The notes below the pieces were generated by a model. The model was not told the DNA's origin. It did no database searches and saw only the letters and a list, made by a program, of their open reading frames with translations. DNA of 64,000 nt, from contig CAVQCA010000076.1 in the NCBI GenBank assembly GCA_963710815.1, positions 122,103-186,102 on the forward strand, written 5' to 3'. Shown piece after piece: positions 8,407 through 16,475 of this stretch (position 1 is its first letter; every line of letters starts with the position of its first letter). Source of the DNA: CAVQCA01 sp963710815 (lineage in GTDB: Bacteria > Pseudomonadota > Gammaproteobacteria > UBA9214). A program made the position numbers and the translations under genes.

Positions 8407-9219
8407 ATGGGCGCCGAAGCCAACGCATCCCCCGTCAGTATTGCCACCCTGCGGCGTATGAAGGCGCAGGGCGAGAAGATCGCCTGTCTGACATGTTATG
8501 ACGCGAGTTTCACCCGGGTGCTTGAGGACGCCGGCGTCGATGTCTTCATCATCGGCGATACACTCGGCATGGTGATCCAGGGACACGAATCCACGGTGTC
8601 GGTGACCATGGAGGATATGATCTATCACGCCGCCATCGTGGCGCGTACCGGCCGGCGTGCCCTGCGGGTGGTTGACATGCCTTTTATGAGCTACGCGTCC
8701 CGCGACCATGCACTGGAAAACGCGGCGCGCCTGATGCGCGAGGGCGGGGCGCACATGGTCAAGCTGGAAGGTGGTTCGGTGATGGCGGGTGTCGTGGAAC
8801 ACCTCGCCCGGCATGCAATTCCCGTTTGCGGGCACATCGGTTTGCTGCCGCAGTCGGTACACAAGCTGGGGGGATACCGGGTGCAGGGCCGTGATGAGGC
8901 GGGCGCTGCGGCCCTGATCGACGACGCCAGGGCGCTGGAAGCAGCCGGAGCGGACCTGCTGGTGATTGAATGTGTTCCCGCCGAACTGGCCGCGCGGCTG
9001 ACCGCCGCGGTGACCATACCTACCATCGGGATCGGCGCCGGTCCTGCCTGCGACGGGCAGGTGCTGGTGCTCTATGACATGCTCGGCATTACCCCGGACA
9101 GACGTCCGCGTTTCGTCAAGGATTTCCTTGGGCCGGCCGGCAGCGTGCCCGCGGCCATCACCGCCTATGTCAAGGCGGTCAGGGACGGCGGTTTTCCCGG
9201 TCCCGAACACAGTTTCTGA
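8407..9219 (+). CDS. panB: 3-methyl-2-oxobutanoate hydroxymethyltransferase
   Basis: First committed step of pantothenate synthesis: transfers hydroxymethyl from methylene-THF to ketoisovalerate. The start ATG at 8407 gives MGAEANASPVSIATLRRMKA; the frame is open further upstream but that part overlaps the kinase remnant and is not conserved. Motifs are KIACLTCYDASFTRVLEDAG, VFIIGDTLGMVIQGHESTVS (metal-binding Asp), MVKLEGG and PVCGHIGLLPQSVHKLGGYR, then IGIGAGPACDGQVLVLYDML. 270 residues is the usual length. Followed after 8 bases by panC. Confidence 0.97.
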   Translation: MGAEANASPVSIATLRRMKAQGEKIACLTCYDASFTRVLEDAGVDVFIIGDTLGMVIQGHESTVSVTMEDMIYHAAIVARTGRRALRVVDMPFMSYASRDHALENAARLMREGGAHMVKLEGGSVMAGVVEHLARHAIPVCGHIGLLPQSVHKLGGYRVQGRDEAGAAALIDDARALEAAGADLLVIECVPAELAARLTAAVTIPTIGIGAGPACDGQVLVLYDMLGITPDRRPRFVKDFLGPAGSVPAAITAYVKAVRDGGFPGPEHSF

Positions 9220-9227
9220 AAAATCCC

Positions 9228-10079
9228 ATGGATATCGTTGCTTCCACGGCTGACCTGCGGGCGTGTATCCGCGCCTGGAGGGCACAGGGAGACCGCATCG
9301 CCTTCGTACCCACCATGGGCAATCTCCATGCCGGCCACCTGAAGCTGGTGCGTCATGCGCGCGGCATCGCCGGACGTGTGGTGGTGAGTATTTTCGTCAA
9401 CCCGATGCAATTCGGTCCCGGGGAGGATTACGCGACCTATCCGCGTACCCTGGAGGAGGATACAGCGTCCCTGGTGCAGGTCGATGCCGACCTGTTATTC
9501 GTTCCGGATGTCGCCCAAATCTATCCGGGCAAACTGGATACCGCCACGCGGGTAATGGTGCCGGGCCTGGGCGATATCCTGTGCGGCGCCTTCCGCCCCG
9601 GCTTCTTTACCGGCGTCGCCACGGTCGTGACCCGCCTGTTCAACCTGGTACAGCCTGATATCGCGGTGTTCGGCGAGAAGGACTACCAGCAGCTTGTCCT
9701 CGTCCGTCGCATGGCAAGGGAGCTGTGCCTGCCGGTGACAATCGAGGGAGTTGCGACCGAACGCGAGGCTGATGGACTCGCCATGAGTTCGCGAAACGGT
9801 TACCTGAATCCGGCCGAGCGCGCCAGCGCCGCCATTCTCTACCGTACCCTCATGGAGGTGAAGGCGTCCGTCGAAGGCGGGGCGACCGACTTTCCCGGGA
9901 TCGAACGCATGGCCATGGACGCGTTAAGCCGCGCAGGCTTCAGACCGGAGTATGTCAGTATCCGGCGTGCGTCCGACCTGGGTGAACCCACCCCGGGGGA
10001 TGCCATACTCCGTGTTCTGGCGGCCGCCTGGCTGGGTTTGGCTCGCCTGATAGACAACCTTGAAATTACAGCTCCTTAG
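9228..10079 (+). CDS. panC: pantothenate synthetase
   Basis: ATP-dependent ligation of pantoate and beta-alanine. 283 residues starting MDIVASTADLRACIRAWRAQ. Nucleotide-binding motifs FVPTMGNLHAGHLKLVRHAR (HIGH-like), SIFVNPMQFGPGEDYATYPR, VFGEKDYQQLVLVRRMAREL and MSSRNGYLNPAERA (KMSKS-like) are all intact. Directly after panB; the next gene, panD, is 103 bases further with its own candidate promoter. All pathway genes needed from ketoisovalerate and aspartate except ketopantoate reductase (panE) are in this cluster. Confidence 0.97.
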   Translation: MDIVASTADLRACIRAWRAQGDRIAFVPTMGNLHAGHLKLVRHARGIAGRVVVSIFVNPMQFGPGEDYATYPRTLEEDTASLVQVDADLLFVPDVAQIYPGKLDTATRVMVPGLGDILCGAFRPGFFTGVATVVTRLFNLVQPDIAVFGEKDYQQLVLVRRMARELCLPVTIEGVATEREADGLAMSSRNGYLNPAERASAAILYRTLMEVKASVEGGATDFPGIERMAMDALSRAGFRPEYVSIRRASDLGEPTPGDAILRVLAAAWLGLARLIDNLEITAP

Positions 10080-10113
10080 CCTGATTAGTTAACAAGGAAG
10101 TGAGTACGGTTTC

Positions 10114-10142
10114 TTGAACTCTCGTGCGCAAGGCTGGATAAT
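10114..10142 (+). promoter_or_regulatory. candidate sigma-70 promoter for panD
   Basis: TTGAAC at 10114-10119 and GATAAT at 10137-10142 are separated by exactly 17 bases, placing a start near 10149 and a short leader before the panD ATG at 10183. It explains why panD is spaced 103 bases from panC while panB-panC are tightly packed. Motif evidence only. Confidence 0.5.
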
Positions 10143-10182
10143 CCCCCGCTAATACAGAATCTGGAGAAGGAAGCGCCGTGGT

Positions 10183-10563
10183 ATGCAAATCACCCTGCTG
10201 AAATCAAAGCTGCATCACGCCCGGGTCACGCATTCAGAGCTCGAGTACGAGGGTTCCTGCGCCATCGACGCTCGTCTGCTGGAAGCGGCGAACATCCGTG
10301 AATATGAGCAGATTCAGATATATAACCTGACCAACGGGGAGCGTTTCATCACCTACGCGATCCGCGCGCAGGAGGACAGCGGCATCATCTCCATCAATGG
10401 TGCGGCCGCACACAAGGCCACTCCCGGCGACCGGGTCATCATCTGTACCTATGCCATGCTGTCCCGGCAGGAGGCGGCGGCGTTCAAGCCGACGTTGGTC
10501 TACCTCGATGAACACAACCGCATCAAGGGCATGCAGCACGCCATCCCCGTGCAGGTCGCCTGA
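10183..10563 (+). CDS. panD: aspartate 1-decarboxylase (pyruvoyl enzyme) precursor
   Basis: Makes beta-alanine for PanC. The 126-residue proenzyme starts MQITLLKSKLHHARVTHSEL and has the self-cleavage site Gly24-Ser25 in YEGSCAID; Ser25 becomes the pyruvoyl group. Other conserved parts are IREYEQIQIYNLTNGERFIT and GAAAHKATPGDRVIICTYA. Length is normal. AAGGA lies upstream of the ATG. Convergent with the EamA gene, 20 bases apart. Gammaproteobacteria with this gene often need PanZ for maturation; none is visible here. Confidence 0.97.
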   Translation: MQITLLKSKLHHARVTHSELEYEGSCAIDARLLEAANIREYEQIQIYNLTNGERFITYAIRAQEDSGIISINGAAAHKATPGDRVIICTYAMLSRQEAAAFKPTLVYLDEHNRIKGMQHAIPVQVA

Positions 10564-10583
10564 AGTCATACCGTTCCTGCTGT

Positions 10584-11456
10584 TTATCCCGCAATCAGGA
10601 GTACCCCGGCAATCATCAACGTCCCCGCGGCGAGATTGCGACGCAGGCCGGTCTCGCCGAACAGCCACGCGCCGTAGAGCATGCCGAACAGCAGGCTGGT
10701 GCGTTTTACCGCGATCATGTAGGCCACCTCGACGTGTGCAATGGCATAAAAATGTGCCACGACCATCGCGCCCATGAACAGGCCTACCAGCAGATGCGCC
10801 CACGGATGCCGTCCAAGCACCCGCCAGGTCCTGACGTCCCGGGAAGCGAACAACAGGGTGGCCACCGCACCCAGCAGGACAAAATAAAACGGACCGAAGA
10901 ATCCAGGCGTCACATACTGCAACGCGCCCTTGCCCATTACCGAGGTCAGGCTGTAGAGCACCGCCACCCCCAGCATCAACCGTGAACCCCGTTCCCGGAC
11001 GATTGCCCGGAACGGCGTCAGGAACGCCGGCCCCCGGCCGTCGTGTCGGGCGTCGAGGTTGAGTATCCATGCCCCGCATACCACCAATGCGATCCCGGCA
11101 AAGCCAGGCAGCGTGACGGTTTCACCCAGCAGCGCGTAGCCGGTGATGACATTGAACACCGGGGTAAAGGCCAGGTAGGGCAGTGTCAGCGACAGCGGGC
11201 TGTCCCGGATCGCCTTCATATAGAGCCACATGGCGAGGATCTCGAACGGCAGCAGTAAAGCCACCCAGCCCCAGAAGAGCGGTGCCGGTGCCGGCCAGGG
11301 TTGCAGCACCAGCAACGGCAACAACAGCAGACCGGTTACCCCGAAGCGCACCAGTGTCATTTGTCCCGGGCGGTAATCCGACAGGTAGCGCTTTGTGAGC
11401 GCATCGGCGGTGGCGAGACAGAAGGCCGAAAGCAGGGTCAGGCCGAACCAGGGCAT
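10584..11456 (-). CDS. EamA/DMT superfamily transporter
   Basis: 290-residue integral membrane protein with ten hydrophobic segments arranged as two EamA repeats (first from about residue 3, second from about 155, where RLMLGVAVLYSLTSVMGKGA starts). Typical DMT features are the N-terminal LTLLSAFCLATADALTKRYL, PLSLTLPYLAFTPVFNVITG and GYALLGETVTLPGFAGIALV, with the repeated version AYMIAVKRTSLLFGMLYGAW and LFGETGLRRNLAAGTLMIAG. DMT family members export amino acids, nucleotides or other metabolites; the substrate cannot be told from sequence. It is a single-gene unit, convergent with panD. Confidence 0.88.
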   Translation of the reverse strand: MPWFGLTLLSAFCLATADALTKRYLSDYRPGQMTLVRFGVTGLLLLPLLVLQPWPAPAPLFWGWVALLLPFEILAMWLYMKAIRDSPLSLTLPYLAFTPVFNVITGYALLGETVTLPGFAGIALVVCGAWILNLDARHDGRGPAFLTPFRAIVRERGSRLMLGVAVLYSLTSVMGKGALQYVTPGFFGPFYFVLLGAVATLLFASRDVRTWRVLGRHPWAHLLVGLFMGAMVVAHFYAIAHVEVAYMIAVKRTSLLFGMLYGAWLFGETGLRRNLAAGTLMIAGVLLIAG

Positions 11457-11609
11457 CAGGGAAATCCGGGGTGCATGGATGTTGAGGCGTTGCGTGTGGC
11501 CGATGACGGTGAGCTATCGCGTATTTATGATGCCACGTGTCAAACACCCCGTGCTGTGAAGCTGCTGGTATGATACCGCGGCATGAACCTGATTTGCGGA
11601 GAACTGCAC

Positions 11610-11831
11610 ATGACAGACCATCACCTGCGCCTGGCCCGAGAGGTCGTCGATAATTTCAGGAATTCACTCGGCGGGGAGGCGCGCGAGTACATCTCCGAGG
11701 CGCAATTTGACGATCTTGTGGCGGCGGTCCACCAGTTGCTGGCCCGTGAGCACGAACATATCACCGATCTCCTGGAAGCACTCGTCAGGACCCTGCGGGG
11801 CAGCGAGGATAAACCGGAGATCGGATTGTAA
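11610..11831 (+). CDS. small conserved hypothetical protein
   Basis: 73-residue soluble, acidic, mostly helical protein starting MTDHHLRLAREVVDNFRNSL. The start at 11610 is preferred because GGAGA lies 7 bases upstream; an in-frame ATG at 11583 has no such site. Contains REYISEAQFDDLVAAVHQLL and HITDLLEALVRTLRGSEDKP. I do not recognise a family. It is isolated between the divergent EamA gene and an AT-rich region; lack of partners leaves the role open. Confidence 0.6.
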   Translation: MTDHHLRLAREVVDNFRNSLGGEAREYISEAQFDDLVAAVHQLLAREHEHITDLLEALVRTLRGSEDKPEIGL

Positions 11832-11865
11832 GGGAACGCATGTTGACTGGCCCCGGCAGGTCGTT

Positions 11866-11940
11866 AAACTTTAAACATGTCTTAATAATATATTTAATAA
11901 AATTGAATAACTATATATATTTATTTAAAATAATTACATG
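11866..11940. other. AT-rich intergenic tract upstream of the BLUF gene
   Basis: About 75 bases of strongly A+T-rich sequence (runs such as AATAATATATTTAATAAAAT and ATATATATTTATTTAAAATA) stand out against the GC-rich surroundings. It lies 120-195 bases upstream of the BLUF photoreceptor start. Several overlapping TATAAT-like words occur, so no single promoter can be named. It may be a promoter/UP region, an H-NS-like binding site or a remnant of foreign DNA. Confidence 0.55.
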
Positions 11941-12059
11941 ATCTGCGTATCGATCAATTTGCTGCGCCACCTCTCACGGCACCCCGGAAGCGTCTGAAAT
12001 CCCGTGCTATGCTCCCGCTCATCTCTGGTTAACAGCGTATAACAACCACCGGGTGACAC

Positions 12060-12497
12060 ATGTATCGACTCATATACAAAAGCCGCAGCACCGTTGAACT
12101 CAACTGGGATATCGTCAAGGACATACTTCATACCAGCGAAGAGCATAACGAGGCGCACGATATCACCGGCATCCTGCTCGCGACCAATACCCATTATCTC
12201 CAGGTCCTCGAGGGTAAATTCGAGGACGTCAACACGGCCTTCATGAATATCGTGCGTGACCCGCGTCATGACGACATCAAGCTGATCAGTTTCACCGTTG
12301 TGGATGCCCGGTTGTTTGCCGGCTGGGGCATGAAAGGCATTGGCGTGTTCGATTTCAACAAGCAGATCGAAAGACAGCTCATGGAAAAATACGGGGAAGA
12401 GGAAGGCGGGATACACTTCCCGCTGGAAGAGTGGATGGCCCTGGCGATGATCCACGACATCAAAATGATGCATGATCTGCCGGTATGGAAGCGATGA
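12060..12497 (+). CDS. BLUF-domain blue-light sensor
   Basis: BLUF domains bind FAD and respond to blue light through a Tyr-Gln hydrogen-bond switch. In the 145-residue product the key residues are visible: Tyr6 (MYRLIYKSRS), Asn30 in EEHNEAHDITGILLATNT, Gln48 in HYLQVLEG, and Trp89-x-Met91 in FAGWGMKGIG. The domain fills residues 1-95; a short helical tail of about 50 residues follows (IERQLMEKYGEEEGGIHFPL), so it is a stand-alone short BLUF protein without a GGDEF/EAL or cyclase output, presumably acting by protein contact. It faces a convergent ParA-like gene. The upstream AT-rich tract suggests independent regulation. Confidence 0.92.
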   Translation: MYRLIYKSRSTVELNWDIVKDILHTSEEHNEAHDITGILLATNTHYLQVLEGKFEDVNTAFMNIVRDPRHDDIKLISFTVVDARLFAGWGMKGIGVFDFNKQIERQLMEKYGEEEGGIHFPLEEWMALAMIHDIKMMHDLPVWKR

Positions 12498-12617
12498 ATG
12501 CGTTGAAGTTGCCGTCCTGTGTGACAGGCGTGTCAGGATAAGGTGCGGCAACGCCCGGCGAGACCTGGATGCCGCGGGGTTTATGGCCCGGTGTGGAGTA
12601 GACGCGCCGGACCGCGA

Positions 12618-13325
12618 TCAAGCGATGACCGCCCGTTTCTCGGCACTGGTAACGTCTGACTCCTTGCCGCGCCCGCCCGTCTCCAGCCAGTCGACCAGGG
12701 ATTGCCACTGGCTGCGATCCTCACGTGTAAGATTGGCCTTGAGTTCGTGTATCCCCATGCCTTCCGCCGCGGCATTGACATAGTGCAGCGTATCACGCAG
12801 GCAGGCCACCGGCGGTCTGCCTTCCTCGTGGAGGAATTCCAGCAATGCGTGGAAGGTGCGTGTGTTTCTGCGGACCCGGTTGGCCACGACGGCGATCAGT
12901 GCGCCGGGTGCGTGCAGGCGCATCTCGGTACTGAGGTCCCTGAGGAAGGCGGAGGTCACCCGGCAATCGATGAAGGAAGGCAGAACGGGGATGATAATGA
13001 CCGAAACATCGCGCAATACCTCGACCAGGTCCATGCGCTTCATGGAAGCCGGTGTGTCCAGAACGATGCGCTGCGTCTCGGGTGGTACACGCAACTGGAA
13101 GGAACGGGTGAGGTTGCCTTCGGGCGGGTGTGCGGCCGCGACACCATGGATTTTCGCCAGATGCGCGGGCCGCTGCATGAGCCAGCGCGTGGCGGAGTCC
13201 TGGGGATCGTAATCGAACAAGGAGCACGGGTAGCCGTTTGCGGCATAGTAACTGGCCAGGTTGGTGGCCAGCGTTGTCTTCCCGCATCCCCCCTTGCTGT
13301 TGATGACAACGATTTTGCGAATCAT
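12618..13325 (-). CDS. orphan ParA/MinD-like ATPase
   Basis: 235-residue protein with the deviant Walker A motif near the N-terminus (VVINSKGGCGKTTLATNLAS), Walker A' signature FDYDPQDSATRW and switch-II IVLDTPASMKRMDLVEVLRD. GAGGA precedes the ATG by 5 bases. ParA-type ATPases position DNA, protein clusters or machinery by dimerising on nucleoid or membrane. The second half (DCRVTSAFLRDLSTEMRL, TRTFHALLEFLHEEGRPPVA) is typical of orphan ParAs of this size. No ParB, parS cluster, chemotaxis or carboxysome gene is adjacent, so the cargo is unknown. It is the only ParA in the window and is not evidence for a plasmid. Confidence 0.9.
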   Translation of the reverse strand: MIRKIVVINSKGGCGKTTLATNLASYYAANGYPCSLFDYDPQDSATRWLMQRPAHLAKIHGVAAAHPPEGNLTRSFQLRVPPETQRIVLDTPASMKRMDLVEVLRDVSVIIIPVLPSFIDCRVTSAFLRDLSTEMRLHAPGALIAVVANRVRRNTRTFHALLEFLHEEGRPPVACLRDTLHYVNAAAEGMGIHELKANLTREDRSQWQSLVDWLETGGRGKESDVTSAEKRAVIA

Positions 13326-13784
13326 TGGTTCCTCATGGTGCCTGGCAGGCCGTTCCTGGCGAGCACAATGGCGGGTAGTCTACTACGGATGTGGTCGATT
13401 TTCCGCTGCCAGTCCCACCGGTCTCGTCGGTTTGGCCAAATGAGAGGATCGCACCCTGGCGGGATGGCGCCCAGGTCGTCCTGGTATGGCTATTACCTGT
13501 CGAGACAGTATGAGGCCGTGAACCCGCATTCGAGATGAAATTTATCGCCGCTACCGGCGGTGGAGGCGTCTTTTTATTACGACAGTGATTCTCATGGGGT
13601 ATGGACTGCGATACTCTTGACGACCCAGAAGCCTGCCGGAATCGGGATTGAGCTATCCGGTAACTGCTCCATGCGGTACCCTACCTCAGAGTCCTGACGG
13701 ACAATGCGACTGGTATAGTCATGGCAACCGGGGCATGACCTGAATTCAGACCGCCCCATGCTACAATGACCACAGGTAAGCGAC
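13326..13784. other. gene-less region between ParA-like gene and gpmI
   Basis: The 459 bases between the divergent ParA-like gene and gpmI contain no convincing gene on the plus strand. On the minus strand a short frame at 13592-13759, extendable upstream into antisense gpmI, encodes a pair of CxxC motifs (CGHC and CPGC) followed by a plausible-looking tail (PDSSIPIPAGFWVVKSIAVH); I regard it as unproven. The gpmI-proximal end holds a candidate extended -10 promoter. Confidence 0.5.
13759..13767 (+). promoter_or_regulatory. candidate extended -10 promoter for gpmI
   Basis: TGCTACAAT at 13759-13767 matches the extended -10 consensus (TGnTATAAT, one mismatch) and would start transcription near 13774, about 11 bases before the GTG start of gpmI. 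No good -35 is present, as is usual for extended -10 promoters. Motif match only. Confidence 0.4.
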
Positions 13785-15302
13785 GTGAAGCCAAAACCTG
13801 TCTTACTGACAATCTTCGACGGCTTCGGCCTGAACCCCAGCCGCGCGCATAACGCCTGGGCACTGGCGCGCACCCCCCATCTCGACCATTATTTCGCCTC
13901 CTACCCGCATACCGCCCTGCAGGCCTCCGGACGGGCTGTCGGACTGCCGGACGGGCAATTCGGCAACTCCGAAGTGGGGCATCTGACGCTGGGCTCGGGT
14001 CGTATCCTCGAACAGGACCTCATGCGTATCGCCGACGCGATCTACGACGGCTCGGTGGCGGGCAGCGCCACCTGGCAGGAGATGATCGAGGGCGCGCGCC
14101 GCCTGCATCTGGTCGGCATGGTGTCGGACGGCGGCGTCCATTCCCACATAGAGCATCTGCTCGGCATTCTCGATTTACTGCGCAGAACCGGGATCGAACC
14201 GGTGTTGCACATGCTGACCGACGGGCGTGATACCGCGCCGAAGGCCGCACTTGGCTACCTTGCGAGAGTCGAGGATATGTTGAGCAAGCTGGGCAGGGGA
14301 CACATCGCCACAGTGATCGGTCGATATTCCGCGATGGACCGGGCGAAGCACTGGGACCGCACGCAACGCGCCTGGGCAGCGCTGGTGCGCGGGGAGGGCT
14401 TCACAGCTGGCTCTCCCCGGGAAGCGATCGAGATGGCCTATGCGCGCGGCGAGGGAGATGAGTTCATTCAGCCCACGGTGATCGCTGGATACCGCGGTAT
14501 CGCCGAGGATGAACCGGTGTTGTTCTTCAACTTTCGCAGCGACCGTGCGCGTCAGTTGTCGGCGGCCCTGGGGCTGGAGGACTTCGATGCCTTCGATCGC
14601 GGGGACGTTCATCCGCGGCGGCTGGTGTGTATGACTGAATACGATGCCACCTATCCGTTTCCGGTGCTGTTCAATCCCCAGATTCCCGAGCAGGTGCTTG
14701 CGCAGGTGCTCAGTGAGGCGGGTCTCAGTCAATTGCACTGTGCCGAGACCGAGAAGTATCCTCATGTGACCTACTTTTTCAATGGCGGACGCGAGCCGCC
14801 GTACCCCGGCGAGGACCGAATCATCGTTCCCTCGCCGCAGGTTGCGACCTATGATATCGAGCCGGAAATGAGCGCCTCCAAGGTTGCCGACAAGCTGATC
14901 GGCGCGATCGAGAGCGACGCCTATGACTTCGTCGTGACCAATTTCGCCAACACCGATATGGTCGGCCACACGGCGCGCCCGGCGGCGATCATACGCGCCG
15001 TCGAAACCCTCGATAACGAGAGTCACCGGGTATTCCGGGTCGCGCTGGAACGCGGCTGGCGCGTGCTGCTGACGTCCGATCACGGCAACTGCGATGAGAT
15101 GGTCAACCCGGTGACCGGCGAGCCGCATACCCAGCACACCGAATACCCGGTCCCGTTTCTGATCATGGGGGAGGGCCCGGTACGACTCGGTATCGGACGA
15201 GGTCTGGGAGATATTGCGCCTACGGTGCTGGACCTGCTCGGCCTGCCGCGCCCTCCGGCAATGACCGGACACAGTTTGATCCTCAGACAAGGTCTGAGAT
15301 AA
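13785..15302 (+). CDS. gpmI: 2,3-bisphosphoglycerate-independent phosphoglycerate mutase
   Basis: Interconverts 3- and 2-phosphoglycerate using two Mn ions and a phospho-serine. The GTG start at 13785 gives MKPKPVLLTIFDGFGLNPSR; AGGTAAG lies just upstream. Asp12 and Ser62 (DGQFGNSEVGHLTLGSGR) are the catalytic-domain residues; VSDGGVHSH and LTDGRDTAPK follow; FANTDMVGHTARPAA and LLTSDHGNCDEM supply the other metal ligands. 505 residues is usual. It is followed after 12 bases by a PfkB-family kinase, so the pair may be a small glycolytic operon. Confidence 0.97.
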   Translation: MKPKPVLLTIFDGFGLNPSRAHNAWALARTPHLDHYFASYPHTALQASGRAVGLPDGQFGNSEVGHLTLGSGRILEQDLMRIADAIYDGSVAGSATWQEMIEGARRLHLVGMVSDGGVHSHIEHLLGILDLLRRTGIEPVLHMLTDGRDTAPKAALGYLARVEDMLSKLGRGHIATVIGRYSAMDRAKHWDRTQRAWAALVRGEGFTAGSPREAIEMAYARGEGDEFIQPTVIAGYRGIAEDEPVLFFNFRSDRARQLSAALGLEDFDAFDRGDVHPRRLVCMTEYDATYPFPVLFNPQIPEQVLAQVLSEAGLSQLHCAETEKYPHVTYFFNGGREPPYPGEDRIIVPSPQVATYDIEPEMSASKVADKLIGAIESDAYDFVVTNFANTDMVGHTARPAAIIRAVETLDNESHRVFRVALERGWRVLLTSDHGNCDEMVNPVTGEPHTQHTEYPVPFLIMGEGPVRLGIGRGLGDIAPTVLDLLGLPRPPAMTGHSLILRQGLR

Positions 15303-15314
15303 ACGGAGATACCG

Positions 15315-16271
15315 ATGACGGACACCAGCAGCAAGCCCATCGCGGTGCTCGCCCTGAATCCCGCCGTGGATATCAGCTATGAGCTCCCGCAACTGATCGC
15401 CGATCGCAAGGTTGCCGCGGACAGGACCTCCTACCACCCCGGCGGGAATGGCATCAATGTGGCCCGTTCTCTCACCGAACTCGGCATTCCCATTCGCTGC
15501 ACCAGTGTGATCGGTGGAGAGAGCGGGGACCTGTTGTTGCGGTTGCTCGGGGATACGCTGGGCGACGATCACGTGTATTTCCGTGTGGCGGGCGAGACGC
15601 GTCTGAATGCCACCCTGCTGCAGAAATCACCGCCGACCCAGTACGAGGTCGACAGCCGCGGTCCCGAGATTCCAACGAAACTGCTGGAGGATCTGTCCAC
15701 CCGCTTTCTGGCGGATTGCGGTGCGGGTATTGCCATCCTGAGCGGCTCGGTTCCGCCCGGCGTACCGGAAGATCACTACCGTAAACTGGCCGAGCGCGTC
15801 AAGGAACAGGGCGGCAGGGCGGTCATCGATGCCCACGGGCCGGTGTTGCAGGAGGCCTTGCAGGCGCAGCCCTGCCTGGTGCGCCTTAACCGGTATGTCG
15901 TGGAGATGAGCATCAAGCGCCGTCTTGAAAACATTGAACAGATCGCCATGGCGGCGCGTGAGGTGCAGCAGCGCGGTGTCGAATACGTCTGTATTTCACT
16001 TGCTTCAGAGGGCGCCATTCTGTCCGGACCCAGGGACAGCTACCATTGCACCGCGCCGCGTGTGCGCGTCCACTCGACGGTCGGCTGCGGCGATGCGACG
16101 GTCGCGGGACTGGTCGCCGCGCTCTATCGCGGCGGTGACCCCGAAGCCATGCTGCGCCTCGGGGTGATCTGCGGCAGCGCCACGGCTTCTCACCAGGGTA
16201 CGGAACTCTTCACCCGGGCGGAAGTCGAGCAATCGTCCCACGACCTGGAGGTTACCAGTCTGAACATCTGA
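15315..16271 (+). CDS. PfkB-family sugar kinase (1-phosphofructokinase/PFK-II type)
   Basis: 318-residue ribokinase-superfamily enzyme. It starts MTDTSSKPIAVLALNPAVDI, the ALNPAxD motif of the 1-phosphofructokinase/6-phosphofructokinase-II/tagatose-6-phosphate kinase subgroup, has the substrate signature SYHPGGNGINVARSLTELGI and the ATP/catalytic-base motif STVGCGDATVAGLVAALYRG near residue 255. The subgroup phosphorylates a phosphosugar, giving a fructose-1,6-bisphosphate-type product. Adjacent gpmI supports a glycolytic role. The exact substrate cannot be fixed from sequence; no fructose PTS gene is near, which makes FruK in the classical sense less likely. Confidence 0.87.
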   Translation: MTDTSSKPIAVLALNPAVDISYELPQLIADRKVAADRTSYHPGGNGINVARSLTELGIPIRCTSVIGGESGDLLLRLLGDTLGDDHVYFRVAGETRLNATLLQKSPPTQYEVDSRGPEIPTKLLEDLSTRFLADCGAGIAILSGSVPPGVPEDHYRKLAERVKEQGGRAVIDAHGPVLQEALQAQPCLVRLNRYVVEMSIKRRLENIEQIAMAAREVQQRGVEYVCISLASEGAILSGPRDSYHCTAPRVRVHSTVGCGDATVAGLVAALYRGGDPEAMLRLGVICGSATASHQGTELFTRAEVEQSSHDLEVTSLNI

Positions 16272-16475
16272 GCCTGGATGCATGTACCCGGGTTCCGGTT
16301 CTGGCTCCAGTCGCAAAACCCGCTGGCGACCTCGCCGTCCTGTTGATTGCCGCCAGTCGCCCGCAGGACTGCCGCGACGGCATTTGTCGGCGAGATTGCC
16401 ACGGAAGGCTCGATGTCAGAGGCTGTTGGGAGCACACTGCAATAACGCATCCGCGAGGACTCCCGGAGGAGTGCC

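Noticed and set aside
12618..13325. ParA-like gene as a sign of an integrated plasmid
   Set aside because: No ParB, replication, mobilisation or integrase gene is near, and the flanks are housekeeping genes.
13592..13759. Minus-strand mini-protein with CGHC and CPGC motifs next to gpmI
   Set aside because: The first CxxC lies upstream of the only ATG in the short version and overlaps gpmI antisense in the long version; no ribosome site was seen. Kept only as a remark in the intergenic entry.
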